Shown: positions 17,123 to 25,499 of the stretch, piece by piece
Layout of the letters: the number at the start of each line of letters is the position of its first letter
Numbering within the stretch: position 1 is the first letter of the stretch
Origin: CAZNHL01 sp964572965
Lineage (GTDB): Bacteria; Bacteroidota; Bacteroidia; Cytophagales; UBA9547
DNA: 38,377 bases
Assembly (NCBI GenBank): GCA_964572965.1
Contig: CAZNHL010000044.1
Coordinates: 1 to 38,377 of the forward strand
Reading direction: 5' to 3'
Made by a program: the position numbers and the translations under genes
The notes under the pieces: generated by a model
The model's database searches: none
What the model was told of the DNA's origin: nothing
Seen by the model: only the letters and a program-made list of their open reading frames with translations

Positions 17123-18589
17123 CTATATGATAGATTGCTGTTCTTTCTCCAAGACCATTTTCAAAATATCAACAGCCTGTATCAACTCTGTTTCATTCAT
17201 AGATGCGAAGCCAAACCGAAATGTGTTTTGTTCCGCATTCCACCGGACAATTTTAAACTGCGTGTTTGCTACAAGTCTGACAATAGAAAAGTCAGGGTTT
17301 AGTTTTACCCAGATAGCCATTCCGCCTGTCGGCAATGTATAAGAAACATACTTACCCAATTTTTCTTTTAGCAACACATCTAAAAAATCCCTGCGCCTGT
17401 GATAACATTTTTTCGACTTTTTAAGATGCCTTTTAAGTTCATCCTCTTTTATCAAAATAGCCAAAGCATTCTGCATATATCCATCGCCCCCCATGTCTAT
17501 TATTTCTCTGAAAGAGGTGCATTGTTCAATAAAGTTTTTCGGAGCTACCATAAAACCAATACGCAGAGCCGGATCTAATATCTTTGAAAAAGAACCAATA
17601 TAAATCACGTTTCCATTGTGACCGCTACTTGCTAAAGGCAGGTAAGGTGCAGACGTATAATGATAATCGTAGTCATAATCATCCTCAATAATGGCGAATA
17701 AAAATTGTTTGGAAAGCTCCAATAATTTCACCCGCCTTTCCACGCTTAACGTTACTGTGGTAGGGTAATGATGATGCGGAATTACATACACTGCATCAAT
17801 TTTTGTCCGCTTGCATATCTTCTCAATGGCATCTGTATCAATACCTTTGTCATCTACATTTACCTCTATTATTTCCGCTTCGGTTTCCGCAAAGGCTTTA
17901 TTGGCAAGAGGATAATTAGGCTTACCCACAATGATTTTAGAGGAACGCCCTAAAAGCAGTTTAGCAGATAAATAAATACTCATTTGAGCACCGTGTGTAA
18001 TCAGAATATTATCAGCCGAAATGTTTAATCCCCTTGTTACCGACAGATAATTAACCAGCTCTCCCCGCAGTTTCAATGTTCCCTGCGTTGTTCCGATATT
18101 TGCGTTTTTAATGGCATACTTTTTTGAAGTGAGCGAGCGATATGTTTTCAATAAACTATCTATTGGCGATAATCTCACGTCAGGGTGTCCGTCATCAATA
18201 ATAATAATATCAGGACAGGAAACTGTATTTTTATTAATCTTATTTTCTTCAATAATCCTAAATGGTACATCCAAATCATTTTCGTAGGGTACCTGTATGT
18301 TGGTATCACCCCATTTTTGAGGTTTCAGCAAAGGAATACACTCAGAAACGGCAACGTACTTTCTTGGAACAATCATAATCCAATCCTGAGCATTCAGTTC
18401 CTCATAACCCGCAATCACGGTTTTGCGGTGTACTCCCAACGTTTTAGCTAATTCACGGCTACTCGGCAAATGTGTTCCTGCTTTCAATGTGCCGCTTCTG
18501 ATAGCATTAATTATTGAAATAGCAATTTGCCTGTAAACAGGAACTTTACTCTCTGGCTCGATAATTATAATGTGTTCGTACGGCAACAT
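17123..18589 (-). CDS. MocR/GabR-type transcriptional regulator (GntR HTH + aminotransferase fold)
   Basis: 488 residues. Residues about 15-80 are a GntR winged helix (VYRQIAISIINAIRSGTLKA, GTHLPSSRELAKTLGVHRKT, VIAGYEELNAQDW). The rest is a class I aminotransferase-like domain with THGAQMSIYLSAKLLLGR, YVIPHHHYPTTVTLS, IIEDDYDYDYHY and the PLP-lysine segment YIGSFSKILDPALRIGF. MocR proteins bind PLP through this lysine and usually control a divergent gene. Here the divergent genes are two GNAT acetyltransferases, and the 89-base gap holds GGACTA repeats that are probable operator sites. Effector is unknown. Confidence 0.92.
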   Translation of the reverse strand: MLPYEHIIIIEPESKVPVYRQIAISIINAIRSGTLKAGTHLPSSRELAKTLGVHRKTVIAGYEELNAQDWIMIVPRKYVAVSECIPLLKPQKWGDTNIQVPYENDLDVPFRIIEENKINKNTVSCPDIIIIDDGHPDVRLSPIDSLLKTYRSLTSKKYAIKNANIGTTQGTLKLRGELVNYLSVTRGLNISADNILITHGAQMSIYLSAKLLLGRSSKIIVGKPNYPLANKAFAETEAEIIEVNVDDKGIDTDAIEKICKRTKIDAVYVIPHHHYPTTVTLSVERRVKLLELSKQFLFAIIEDDYDYDYHYTSAPYLPLASSGHNGNVIYIGSFSKILDPALRIGFMVAPKNFIEQCTSFREIIDMGGDGYMQNALAILIKEDELKRHLKKSKKCYHRRRDFLDVLLKEKLGKYVSYTLPTGGMAIWVKLNPDFSIVRLVANTQFKIVRWNAEQNTFRFGFASMNETELIQAVDILKMVLEKEQQSII

Positions 18590-18592
18590 TCT

Positions 18593-18633
18593 GGACTATC
18601 TTTTATGTACAAATTGGACTACTAAGATAGTCC
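18593..18633. promoter_or_regulatory. Probable MocR operator
   Basis: GGACTA occurs directly at 18593-18598 and 18616-18621 (23-bp period), and inverted as TAGTCC at 18628-18633. The outer pair GGACTATC / GATAGTCC (18593-18600, 18626-18633) is a perfect dyad. MocR-type regulators are known to use direct and inverted repeats in the divergent promoter. Confidence 0.7.
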
Positions 18634-18643
18634 TGACAGAAAT

Positions 18644-18651
18644 TAATTTTG
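18644..18651 (+). promoter_or_regulatory. -7 box for the GNAT genes
   Basis: TAATTTTG matches TAnnTTTG, 28 bases before the first GNAT ATG and just downstream of the GGACTA operator. No good -33 element is present, which would fit an activated promoter. Confidence 0.5.
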
Positions 18652-18678
18652 CTATCTCACTTAAACTAATTTAAAACA

Positions 18679-19125
18679 ATGGATTACAACATTAGAAAAG
18701 TAAGTTTGAAAGATTTAAACACAATAGCAGAGTTATTCAATCTCTATCGGGTTTTCTACCGTCAAGCGGATGATTACGAAAAATGCAAGAAATTCATACA
18801 GGAACGACTGAACAATGACCAGTCTCATATTTTTGTTGTGTATGTAGATGACAAAGCAGCCGGATTTGTTCAGTTGTACAAGATCTACCATTATATTAAA
18901 TTAGAAAAGCAATGGCTATTGAGCGATTTGTTCGTCCACCCCGATTACAGAGGTAAAGGACTTTCCGTAACATTGATAGACCGTGCTAAACAGTGGTGTG
19001 ATGAAACCGAAGCTTGTGGATTGATGCTTGAAACCGAAAAAACAAACGATATAGGTAACAAGCTCTATCCACGTTGTGGTTTTGAATACGATGGTAATCA
19101 CAATTATTATTATTGGTGGAAATAA
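18679..19125 (+). CDS. GNAT family N-acetyltransferase
   Basis: 148 residues with the GNAT acetyl-CoA motif A: WLLSDLFVHPDYRGKGLSVT, L-I-D-R-A, where RGKGLS is the pyrophosphate loop. Motif B is CGLMLETEKTNDIGNKLYPR, then CGFEYDGNHNYYYWWK. It resembles small single-domain acetyltransferases acting on amino or antibiotic substrates, but the substrate cannot be read. It is divergent from the MocR gene and probably under its control. Confidence 0.9.
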   Translation: MDYNIRKVSLKDLNTIAELFNLYRVFYRQADDYEKCKKFIQERLNNDQSHIFVVYVDDKAAGFVQLYKIYHYIKLEKQWLLSDLFVHPDYRGKGLSVTLIDRAKQWCDETEACGLMLETEKTNDIGNKLYPRCGFEYDGNHNYYYWWK

Positions 19126-19130
19126 AAAAC

Positions 19131-19155
19131 GGCGGGCTTAATGGGCTCGCCTTTT
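19131..19155 (+). terminator. Terminator between the two GNAT genes
   Basis: GGCGGGC (19131-19137) pairs with GCTCGCC (19145-19151, one G-U pair) and is followed by TTTTCCTT. It may reduce expression of the second GNAT gene. Confidence 0.7.
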
Positions 19156-19174
19156 CCTTAAACTCATTTGTATT

Positions 19175-19735
19175 ATGACTATGTTAGATATTCAGATCAT
19201 ATTGAAAAACGAAAAAGTAATCCTTTATCCCTTGCAGGAAAAGGATTTTGAAGTTTTGTACACAGTAGCATCTGACCCCGCAATATGGGAACAGCACCCC
19301 AATAAAGACCGCTGGAAGAAAGATGTATTTAAAACTTTTTTTGACGGGGCAATGCAAAGTAAGGGAGCTTTTAAAATTGTAGATAAAACTACAGGAAACA
19401 CGATAGGCAGTACACGGATCTACAACTACAACGAGAAGGAAAACAGCATATTTGTCGGCTATACTTTTTATGCGGTACAGTATTGGGGAAAAGGTATCAA
19501 CCATTCTGTAAAAATGACAATGTTAGATTACCTTTTTAAATTCGTTTCAAAAGTGTATTTCCATATCGGAGTAAACAATATACGTTCGCAGGTTGCTATC
19601 GGACGTATTGGTGCTGAAAAAACCGCAGAACAGGAAGTAACCTACTTTGGCGAAGCACCACGGTTAAATTTTGTATACGAAATCAGTAAAGAAAAATGGC
19701 AAAAAACTAAACAACAATCATCGCACTTGACCTGA
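19175..19735 (+). CDS. GNAT family acetyltransferase, RimJ/RimL type
   Basis: 186 residues. It begins with the RimJ/RimL-like VILYPLQEKDFEVLYTVASD and P-A-I-W, and carries IGSTRIYNYNEKENSIFVGY, TFYAVQYWGKGINHSVKMTM (motif A, Y-WGKG) and GVNNIRSQVAIGRIGA. RimJ/RimL-type enzymes acetylate protein N-termini or small molecules such as amino acids and some antibiotics; the target here is unknown. A second in-frame ATG two codons later is possible. It follows the first GNAT gene by 49 bases with a terminator between them. Confidence 0.9.
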   Translation: MTMLDIQIILKNEKVILYPLQEKDFEVLYTVASDPAIWEQHPNKDRWKKDVFKTFFDGAMQSKGAFKIVDKTTGNTIGSTRIYNYNEKENSIFVGYTFYAVQYWGKGINHSVKMTMLDYLFKFVSKVYFHIGVNNIRSQVAIGRIGAEKTAEQEVTYFGEAPRLNFVYEISKEKWQKTKQQSSHLT

Positions 19736-19750
19736 TCATAAACAATAAAG

Positions 19751-19797
19751 GGCAGGTATTTGGTAAGTCTAACATACCAACAAACCTCAAACCTGCC
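19751..19797. repeat. Nested inverted repeat after the GNAT genes
   Basis: GGCAGGT (19751-19757) pairs with ACCTGCC (19791-19797), and inside it TTGGTA (19760-19765) with TACCAA (19775-19780). No T run follows; a terminator or a relic end of the module are both possible. Confidence 0.5.
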
Positions 19798-19870
19798 ACC
19801 ACTCAGAACAGCTAAGTAGTTCATAAAAACCTAACTAACAAGTCATTACAAATAAATTTTCTAAAATAAC

Positions 19871-19955
19871 TATCCGCTTCTATGATTCTTCTTATGTTTT
19901 CCACAGATAACACAGAATCTCTTGTTAAACGCATCCGGTAAGGTCTGATGAAACA
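19871..19955 (+). repeat. Dispersed intergenic repeat, copy B (short)
   Basis: It keeps the two ends of the family, CGCTTCTATGATTCTTCTTA with TGTTTTCCACAGATAACACA, and GCATCCGGTAAGGTCTGATG with AAACAA, but lacks most of the middle seen in copies A and C. It ends just before the symporter stop codon. Confidence 0.65.
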
Positions 19956-19961
19956 ACCGGA

Positions 19962-21431
19962 CTATGCAGCAATCTCTTTGCTACCTGCCAGTTTTCCACT
20001 GATCCACAAGCCCAGTATTACTATTGCACCGTTCAAAAGCAGCAATTCAAAACCGAACTTATAACCGTTGAGTAAGAAAACAGAATTTCTATCAATGAGA
20101 TAAGTCAGCAAAGGACTCAGGACAGAAATAAACGGCACCCAGCTATCTGCTGCAGATTTTTTAGTAAGAATACCATAAGCATACAAGCCAAGTAATGGAC
20201 CATAAGTATAACCTGCCAAGGAGAACACGGCATCAACTACCGCAGAATTATTTTTGTTTAATTCATTAAAAATTAAAATAGCGACTAATAAAAGTACTGA
20301 GAAACCAACATGCACCCAGAATTTAATCTTCTTTTTCTCGGCTTCAGTCCTTCCTTCAAATTCCATAAAATCGATACAGAACGAAGTTGTAAGCGAAGCC
20401 AAAGCAGAATCGGCACTGGCATAAGAAGAAGCAATAATGCCCAGAAGAAAACAAACTCCGGCCACAACACCGAAATTATTAAGTGCTAACTGAGGGAATA
20501 AATCATCCGTTTTGGCAGGTATTGCAATATTCATTTGCTCACAATAGATGTACAATAACGCCCCTAAAGTGAGAAAAAGCAGGTTCACGACTACCATAAT
20601 TAAGCTGAATGTGAACATATTTTTCTGTGCATCTTTAAGAGACTTACAAGTCAGGTTTTTCTGCATCAGATCCTGATCAAGCCCTGTCATGACAATAGTA
20701 ATGAACATACCCGCGATGAATTGCTTACCGAAAAAGTTCTTATCCTTAACATCCCAAAAGAATATTTGAGAATAGTCGCTTTCTGCAACCTCATGAATGA
20801 GTGTACCAAGGCCAATTCCCAATTTCTCTGAAATAAGGTAAACACTGACTACTAAGGCTGTAATCAGAAATAAAGTCTGAAGACTGTCTGTCCAGATAAT
20901 AGTTTTAATACCTCCCCGAAAAGTATAAATCCAGATCAGCAAAATAGTAATTACAACGGTTGCCAGAAAAGGAACTTCTAACCTCTCAAAAAGGAACATT
21001 TGCAACACTGCCGCGGCAAGGTATAACCTTAAAGATGAACCGATTGTACGTGAGAGTAAGAAAAAGAAAGCCCCTGTTTTATATGACCAAAAACCAAAGC
21101 GATCGTTCAGGTAAGAGTAAATAGAGATGAGATTCAGTTTATAATACAAAGGCATCAGCACTGTACCAATTATCAGGTAGCCGGCCATATTTCCAAGGAT
21201 CATCTGAAAATAAGAGAAATCATTTACCCCAACTTTTCCGGGAACAGAAATGAATGTTACACCGGAAATAGAGGTCCCGATCATACCAAAAGCCACCAGG
21301 TACCATGGCGACTGTCGGTTTCCTGTAAAAAAAGTATCAGTATCTGCATTTCTGGAGGTCCACCAGGCAATTGCTAAAAGCATTGCAAAATAGATAACGA
21401 TCAGGGTGATAATAAGAGAAGATGATAACAT
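19962..21431 (-). CDS. Sodium:solute symporter (SSS family)
   Basis: 489 residues with about 13 predicted membrane helices. Signatures include the N-terminal WWTSRNADTDTFFTGNRQSP, WYLVAFGMIGTSISGVTFIS, then VPGKVGVNDFSYFQ, the TDSLQTLFLITALVVSVYLI helix, MTGLDQDLMQKNLTCKS and ASADSALASLTTSFCIDFME. These are SSS-family (SLC5-like) patterns. The WTD and GTSISG segments are where sodium and substrate contacts lie in the family. The substrate cannot be assigned (sugars, amino acids and sialic acid are all possible). The neighbours are unrelated, so it appears to be monocistronic. Confidence 0.9.
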   Translation of the reverse strand: MLSSSLIITLIVIYFAMLLAIAWWTSRNADTDTFFTGNRQSPWYLVAFGMIGTSISGVTFISVPGKVGVNDFSYFQMILGNMAGYLIIGTVLMPLYYKLNLISIYSYLNDRFGFWSYKTGAFFFLLSRTIGSSLRLYLAAAVLQMFLFERLEVPFLATVVITILLIWIYTFRGGIKTIIWTDSLQTLFLITALVVSVYLISEKLGIGLGTLIHEVAESDYSQIFFWDVKDKNFFGKQFIAGMFITIVMTGLDQDLMQKNLTCKSLKDAQKNMFTFSLIMVVVNLLFLTLGALLYIYCEQMNIAIPAKTDDLFPQLALNNFGVVAGVCFLLGIIASSYASADSALASLTTSFCIDFMEFEGRTEAEKKKIKFWVHVGFSVLLLVAILIFNELNKNNSAVVDAVFSLAGYTYGPLLGLYAYGILTKKSAADSWVPFISVLSPLLTYLIDRNSVFLLNGYKFGFELLLLNGAIVILGLWISGKLAGSKEIAA

Positions 21432-21559
21432 TTATAAAAAGAAAAACGATTTATATTACTTATGTATGTTCGCCCGAAACATTAACCGGCTTTTAAGCAA
21501 AAGAGCTTCTAAACTACAGTCAAAGCTATGAAGACAGCGTAAAATTGATTAAATTTAAT

Positions 21560-21567
21560 TATATTTG
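21560..21567 (+). promoter_or_regulatory. -7 box upstream of clpS
   Basis: TATATTTG matches TAnnTTTG, 22 bases before the clpS ATG. Confidence 0.5.
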
Positions 21568-21589
21568 CTAAGAGTAAAAACCTATTTCC

Positions 21590-21871
21590 ATGAGTCTGAC
21601 GTCCATACAGATTGAAGAATTAGTACAGGAAGAAGATGTCCTTACGCTTGACGAGTGCAGTTTAGTTGTTTTCAACGACGATTTCAACTCGTTTGAACAT
21701 GTTATACAAACGTTGATTGACGTATGTGACCATGCTGCTGACCAGGCAGAACAATGTACATGGTTGATCCACTACAAAGGCAAGTGCGCTGTAAAATCAG
21801 GCTCTTTTGAGAAACTTAAACCAATGCGTCAGGCTATCTGCGACAGAGGTATCAATGCACAAATCTTATAA
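21590..21871 (+). CDS. clpS: ATP-dependent Clp protease adaptor ClpS
   Basis: 93 residues. The core reads LVVFNDDFNSFEHVIQTLID, then VCDHAADQAEQCTWLIHYKG and KCAVKSGSFEKLKPMRQAIC. ND and the following D are the conserved residues that hold the N-terminal amino group of N-degron substrates, and the H-x-x-G-K-x-x-V-K motif docks on the Clp ATPase N-domain. ClpS delivers substrates to ClpAP/ClpCP. No clp ATPase gene is in the window. recR follows by 77 bases. Confidence 0.9.
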   Translation: MSLTSIQIEELVQEEDVLTLDECSLVVFNDDFNSFEHVIQTLIDVCDHAADQAEQCTWLIHYKGKCAVKSGSFEKLKPMRQAICDRGINAQIL

Positions 21872-21948
21872 TTCTAAATTTTGAGTACGGGATTTTGGGA
21901 TGTATTGCAAAGTCCTACATTCATTATTGAAAATTTAATATTTCGCGT

Positions 21949-22554
21949 GTGAACTTCCCATCCCAATTAGTCGAAGAAGCGGTCAATCAACTTTCAAAGT
22001 TACCGGGTATTGGTAAAAAATCTGCTTTACGCTTTGCCCTGCACCTATTAAAAGCGGATCAGGATAACTCCATCCGTCTGGCTGAGGCTATCCTGAAACT
22101 TCGTACAGAAACAACCTATTGCCAGGAATGTCACAATATTTCTGATGCTGAAATTTGTAATATCTGTAATAATCATAACAGAGACAGAAGTGTTGTCTGT
22201 ATTATTGAAGACACCCGCGACGTACTGGCAGTTGAAAATACCAATCAGTACAGAGGACTTTATCACGTATTAGGTGGCATCATTTCTCCTATAGAGGGTA
22301 TCAGTCCTTCCGACCTCAATATTGACTCCCTTATTAAAAGGGTAAAACAGAATGAAATAAAAGAAGTCATTTTAGCGTTACCAGCGACTATGGAAGGCGA
22401 TACCACTGCTTTCTATATCTCAAAAAAGCTTAAAGAGTTTAATATCAGAATCAGTAGCATTGCCAGAGGAATACCTATGGGAGGGGAACTGGAATATGCT
22501 GATGAAATCACTTTAGGCAGGAGCATTCTGAAACGTACATCCTGGGAGCAATAA
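21949..22554 (+). CDS. recR: Recombination mediator RecR
   Basis: 201 residues, usual length, GTG start (MNFPSQLVEE, the family N-terminus). It has the helix-hairpin-helix LSKLPGIGKKSALRFALHLL, the zinc-binding CQECHNISDAEICNICNN (four Cys) and the Toprim domain VVCIIEDTRDVLAVE with LGGIISPIEGISPSDLNI. RecR works with RecO (and RecF) to load RecA on gapped DNA. It is followed two bases later by the glycosyltransferase gene, so they are translationally close. Confidence 0.96.
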   Translation: MNFPSQLVEEAVNQLSKLPGIGKKSALRFALHLLKADQDNSIRLAEAILKLRTETTYCQECHNISDAEICNICNNHNRDRSVVCIIEDTRDVLAVENTNQYRGLYHVLGGIISPIEGISPSDLNIDSLIKRVKQNEIKEVILALPATMEGDTTAFYISKKLKEFNIRISSIARGIPMGGELEYADEITLGRSILKRTSWEQ

Positions 22555-22556
22555 CC

Positions 22557-24527
22557 TTGAAAAAATTATCTGTCATCATTGTCAATTATAATGTACGCCA
22601 CTTTTTGGAGCAGGCCTTATTGTCTGTTCAAAAAGCAGTCAAACTGATTGATGCAGATATATTTGTTGTTGATAATTGCTCAATAGACGGATCTGTTGAA
22701 ATGCTCAGGGAAAAATTCCCAGAAGTAAAACTAATTGCCAACGAGCACAATGTAGGCTTTTCGAAGGCCAACAATCAAGCCATCAGAGCATCCGAAGCAG
22801 AATATGTACTTCTGCTCAATCCGGACACAATTGTTGAAGAAGATACGTTCAAAAAATGCTGTGACTTCATGGATGAACATCCCGAAGCCGGAGGTTTGGG
22901 AGTAAAAATGCTGGACGGAAAAGGTGTTTTTTTACCGGAATCTAAACGCGGGTTACCTACTCCTGAAGTTGCCTTTTATAAGGTTTTTGGCTTATCATCC
23001 ATTTTCCCTAAATCAAAACTGTTTGGCCGCTACCATCTGGGGTTTCTTGGAGAAAATGACACGAATGAAATAGAAATTTTATCCGGTGCCTATATGCTGA
23101 TGCGCAAGAGCGCACTGGACAAAGTAGGACTGCTCGATGAAGACTATTTTATGTACGGAGAAGACATTGATCTCTCCTACCGTATCCTCAAGGGCGGCTA
23201 TAAAAACTACTATTTTCCCGAAACCCGTATTATCCATTATAAAGGAGAGAGTACTAAAAAGACAAGCGTAAACTACGTTTTCATCTTCTACAGGGCTATG
23301 ATCATATTTGCACAGAAGCATTTTACACAAAATAATGCTGCTGCGTTTTCTTTCCTGATCAACATGGCTATTTACCTGCGTGCAGGGTTCGACATCTCTA
23401 AAAACTTTATTAAAAAGGCATTATTACCGGCAATTGATGCTGCTATCATTTTCTTTTCAATGCTTTTTTTAAAAGATTTTTGGGCAATACATTTCAAACA
23501 TGTTGAAGACCTGTATCCGGAAACATTTATGTCAAGGGTAGTACCTGCCTACATACTTACCTGGCTTATTTCAATTTATTATAGCGGAGGTTACGACAAA
23601 CCTTTAAGTGCATTCAAAGCCTTGAGAGGTATTCTGATTGGCACGCTCCTTATTTCAGGAATTTCAAATTTTCTTGATGCTTACCGATTTTCAAAAGCCT
23701 TGATTCTTTTGGGAGCAACAGTTACTGCAATAGAATTTATTGGAATCAGGTATTTATTACATTTTATCAGATTCAAAAACTTTGATATCCAAAACGATCA
23801 CCCAAAACGAATTGTGCTGGCAGGCAAAGAAGAAGAAATTTTAAGAGTACAGTCAATTCTTCAGAACGCAAATGTAAAAGCAGTCATTCTTGGCTTTGTG
23901 AGTAACGACAGCACAGACAGCAAAGCGTCTTCATATATCGGGCGTCTTGATCAATTGTCTGCAATATTAAATCTGCATAAAGCCGACGAGGTCATCTTCT
24001 GTTCCAAAGACATTTCTGCCAATCATATTATTGAGCTGATGTCTTCTATCAGTGATCCTCAGATTGATTTCAAAATTGTACCTGACGATGCCAATTATAT
24101 TATTGGAAGCAGTTCAAAAAACACTAACGGTACCGTTTATTCTATTGATATTCATTTCAAACTGATTCAGCCGGGCAGCATCCGCAGTAAATTTTTACTT
24201 GACACGATACTTAGCATCATATTGATCGCTATTTCTCCCATTTTAATTTTCTTTCAGAAAAAGCCATTTAATTTCTTCAAAAACATTTTCGGCGTATTCT
24301 TCAGAAAATATACATTCGTCCAGTTGACAGACTGCGAATCTATCAAACTTAAAAATATCAAAAAGGGAGTGCTCACAACCACAAGTCATCTAAATCCGAA
24401 TGCTACTTCTCTGGACAGTTCAACAGTAAGGCATTTCGATATGATTTATGCTAAAGATTACAAAGCGGTAATGGATCTTGGCATTATTATAAAGAACTTA
24501 AATCGGCTGGACAGGGTCATTTCTTAA
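22557..24527 (+). CDS. GT2 glycosyltransferase fused to a membrane/Rossmann region
   Basis: 656 residues, TTG start two bases after recR. Residues 1-~260 are a GT2 family transferase: LSVIIVNYNVRHFLEQALLS, FVVDNCSIDGSVEML, ANEHNVGFSKANNQAI, LLLNPDTIVEE (88-95) and FMYGEDIDLSYRILKGGYKN. Residues ~285-400 contain four membrane helices, and ~410-510 a nucleotide-binding-like fold (RIVLAGKEEEILRVQSIL) as in polyprenyl-phosphate sugar transferases. The tail begins with a membrane helix (LLDTILSIILIAISPIL) where the catalytic sugar-phosphate transferase domain would begin, but it is short and the usual basic catalytic residues are not recognisable. Probably envelope polysaccharide synthesis. Confidence 0.85.
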   Translation: MKKLSVIIVNYNVRHFLEQALLSVQKAVKLIDADIFVVDNCSIDGSVEMLREKFPEVKLIANEHNVGFSKANNQAIRASEAEYVLLLNPDTIVEEDTFKKCCDFMDEHPEAGGLGVKMLDGKGVFLPESKRGLPTPEVAFYKVFGLSSIFPKSKLFGRYHLGFLGENDTNEIEILSGAYMLMRKSALDKVGLLDEDYFMYGEDIDLSYRILKGGYKNYYFPETRIIHYKGESTKKTSVNYVFIFYRAMIIFAQKHFTQNNAAAFSFLINMAIYLRAGFDISKNFIKKALLPAIDAAIIFFSMLFLKDFWAIHFKHVEDLYPETFMSRVVPAYILTWLISIYYSGGYDKPLSAFKALRGILIGTLLISGISNFLDAYRFSKALILLGATVTAIEFIGIRYLLHFIRFKNFDIQNDHPKRIVLAGKEEEILRVQSILQNANVKAVILGFVSNDSTDSKASSYIGRLDQLSAILNLHKADEVIFCSKDISANHIIELMSSISDPQIDFKIVPDDANYIIGSSSKNTNGTVYSIDIHFKLIQPGSIRSKFLLDTILSIILIAISPILIFFQKKPFNFFKNIFGVFFRKYTFVQLTDCESIKLKNIKKGVLTTTSHLNPNATSLDSSTVRHFDMIYAKDYKAVMDLGIIIKNLNRLDRVIS

Positions 24528-24548
24528 TTATTCAACCTTGTTTTCAAA

Positions 24549-25409
24549 ATGCTTTCAACGTTTGGCTATATCTGGGATTTTGAAATATACCATATCGGTA
24601 ATGCCTCCCTTACTTTGGGCAAACTAATTTCTTTTGGTACTGTATTTGCCCTTTTATATCTCTTTTCATTCAAAGCTTTTTATAAAATTACAGAGAGGCT
24701 TTTCTCCCGTTTACATATTCCTAAGCATACTGCAGCAAGATTCAGTTCTTCTGCGAGTTATATTATTTTTTTCCTGGGCACATTAGTAACTCTGGAAGCT
24801 TTCGGAATTGACATGACAACTTTCAGTATTATAGGAGGTGCTATAGGAATTGGTATTGGTCTGGGTTTGCAGAATATTGCCAATAATTTCATTTCCGGAA
24901 TTATCATGTTCTTTGAAAAACCGATCAAAATAGGTGATCGCGTAGAACTTGATAATATACAGGGCAATATCCATCACATTTCTTTCAGGGCCACTACCAT
25001 TGTAACCAATGACAATATCACTATCATTGTCCCCAATTCATTTTTTACACAAAACAAAATCACGAACTGGAGCCATACAACAAGCGAAATAAGGATACAT
25101 GTACCAGTGAGCGTTTCATATAAAGAAAACCCGGAAGCTATCAGGGAGCTGTTGATGCAAATTGCCAGCGAAACACAAGGAATTATTGACACAAAACCTC
25201 CTCTCGTTATTTTTACAGGCATGGGAGAAAGCTCGCTGAACTTTGAGTTACTGGTTTGGACTGACAAATTTGTAAACGCTCCGGCTTTATTAAGAAGTAA
25301 TTTATACTTCACTATTTTCGACCGCTTTAAAAAAGCAAATATTGAAATACCTTTCCCCCAAAGAGACATCCACATTATCAGCAAAACTGATCTGTCTGCA
25401 AATTCATAA
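24549..25409 (+). CDS. MscS family mechanosensitive ion channel
   Basis: 286 residues with an N-terminal helix region (LGKLISFGTVFALLYLFSFK), TM2/TM3 (SASYIIFFLGTLVTLEAFGI; FSIIGGAIGIGIGLGLQNIA, the Gly/Ala-rich pore helix) and the MscS beta domain NNFISGIIMFFEKPIKIGDR, VELDNIQGNIHHISFRATTI, VTNDNITIIVPNSFFTQNKI, TNWSH. MscS channels open under membrane tension and protect against hypo-osmotic shock. The stop is followed by a 90-base gap before the aminotransferase. It begins 22 bases after the glycosyltransferase and is probably co-transcribed. Confidence 0.94.
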   Translation: MLSTFGYIWDFEIYHIGNASLTLGKLISFGTVFALLYLFSFKAFYKITERLFSRLHIPKHTAARFSSSASYIIFFLGTLVTLEAFGIDMTTFSIIGGAIGIGIGLGLQNIANNFISGIIMFFEKPIKIGDRVELDNIQGNIHHISFRATTIVTNDNITIIVPNSFFTQNKITNWSHTTSEIRIHVPVSVSYKENPEAIRELLMQIASETQGIIDTKPPLVIFTGMGESSLNFELLVWTDKFVNAPALLRSNLYFTIFDRFKKANIEIPFPQRDIHIISKTDLSANS

Positions 25410-25499
25410 ATATCAGCTAACATTTGTGATTAAAAAATTGGATTGCCATCAGTGAATCGTTAAATTTACGAGGTTTTAACAAACACAATTGCGAAACAA

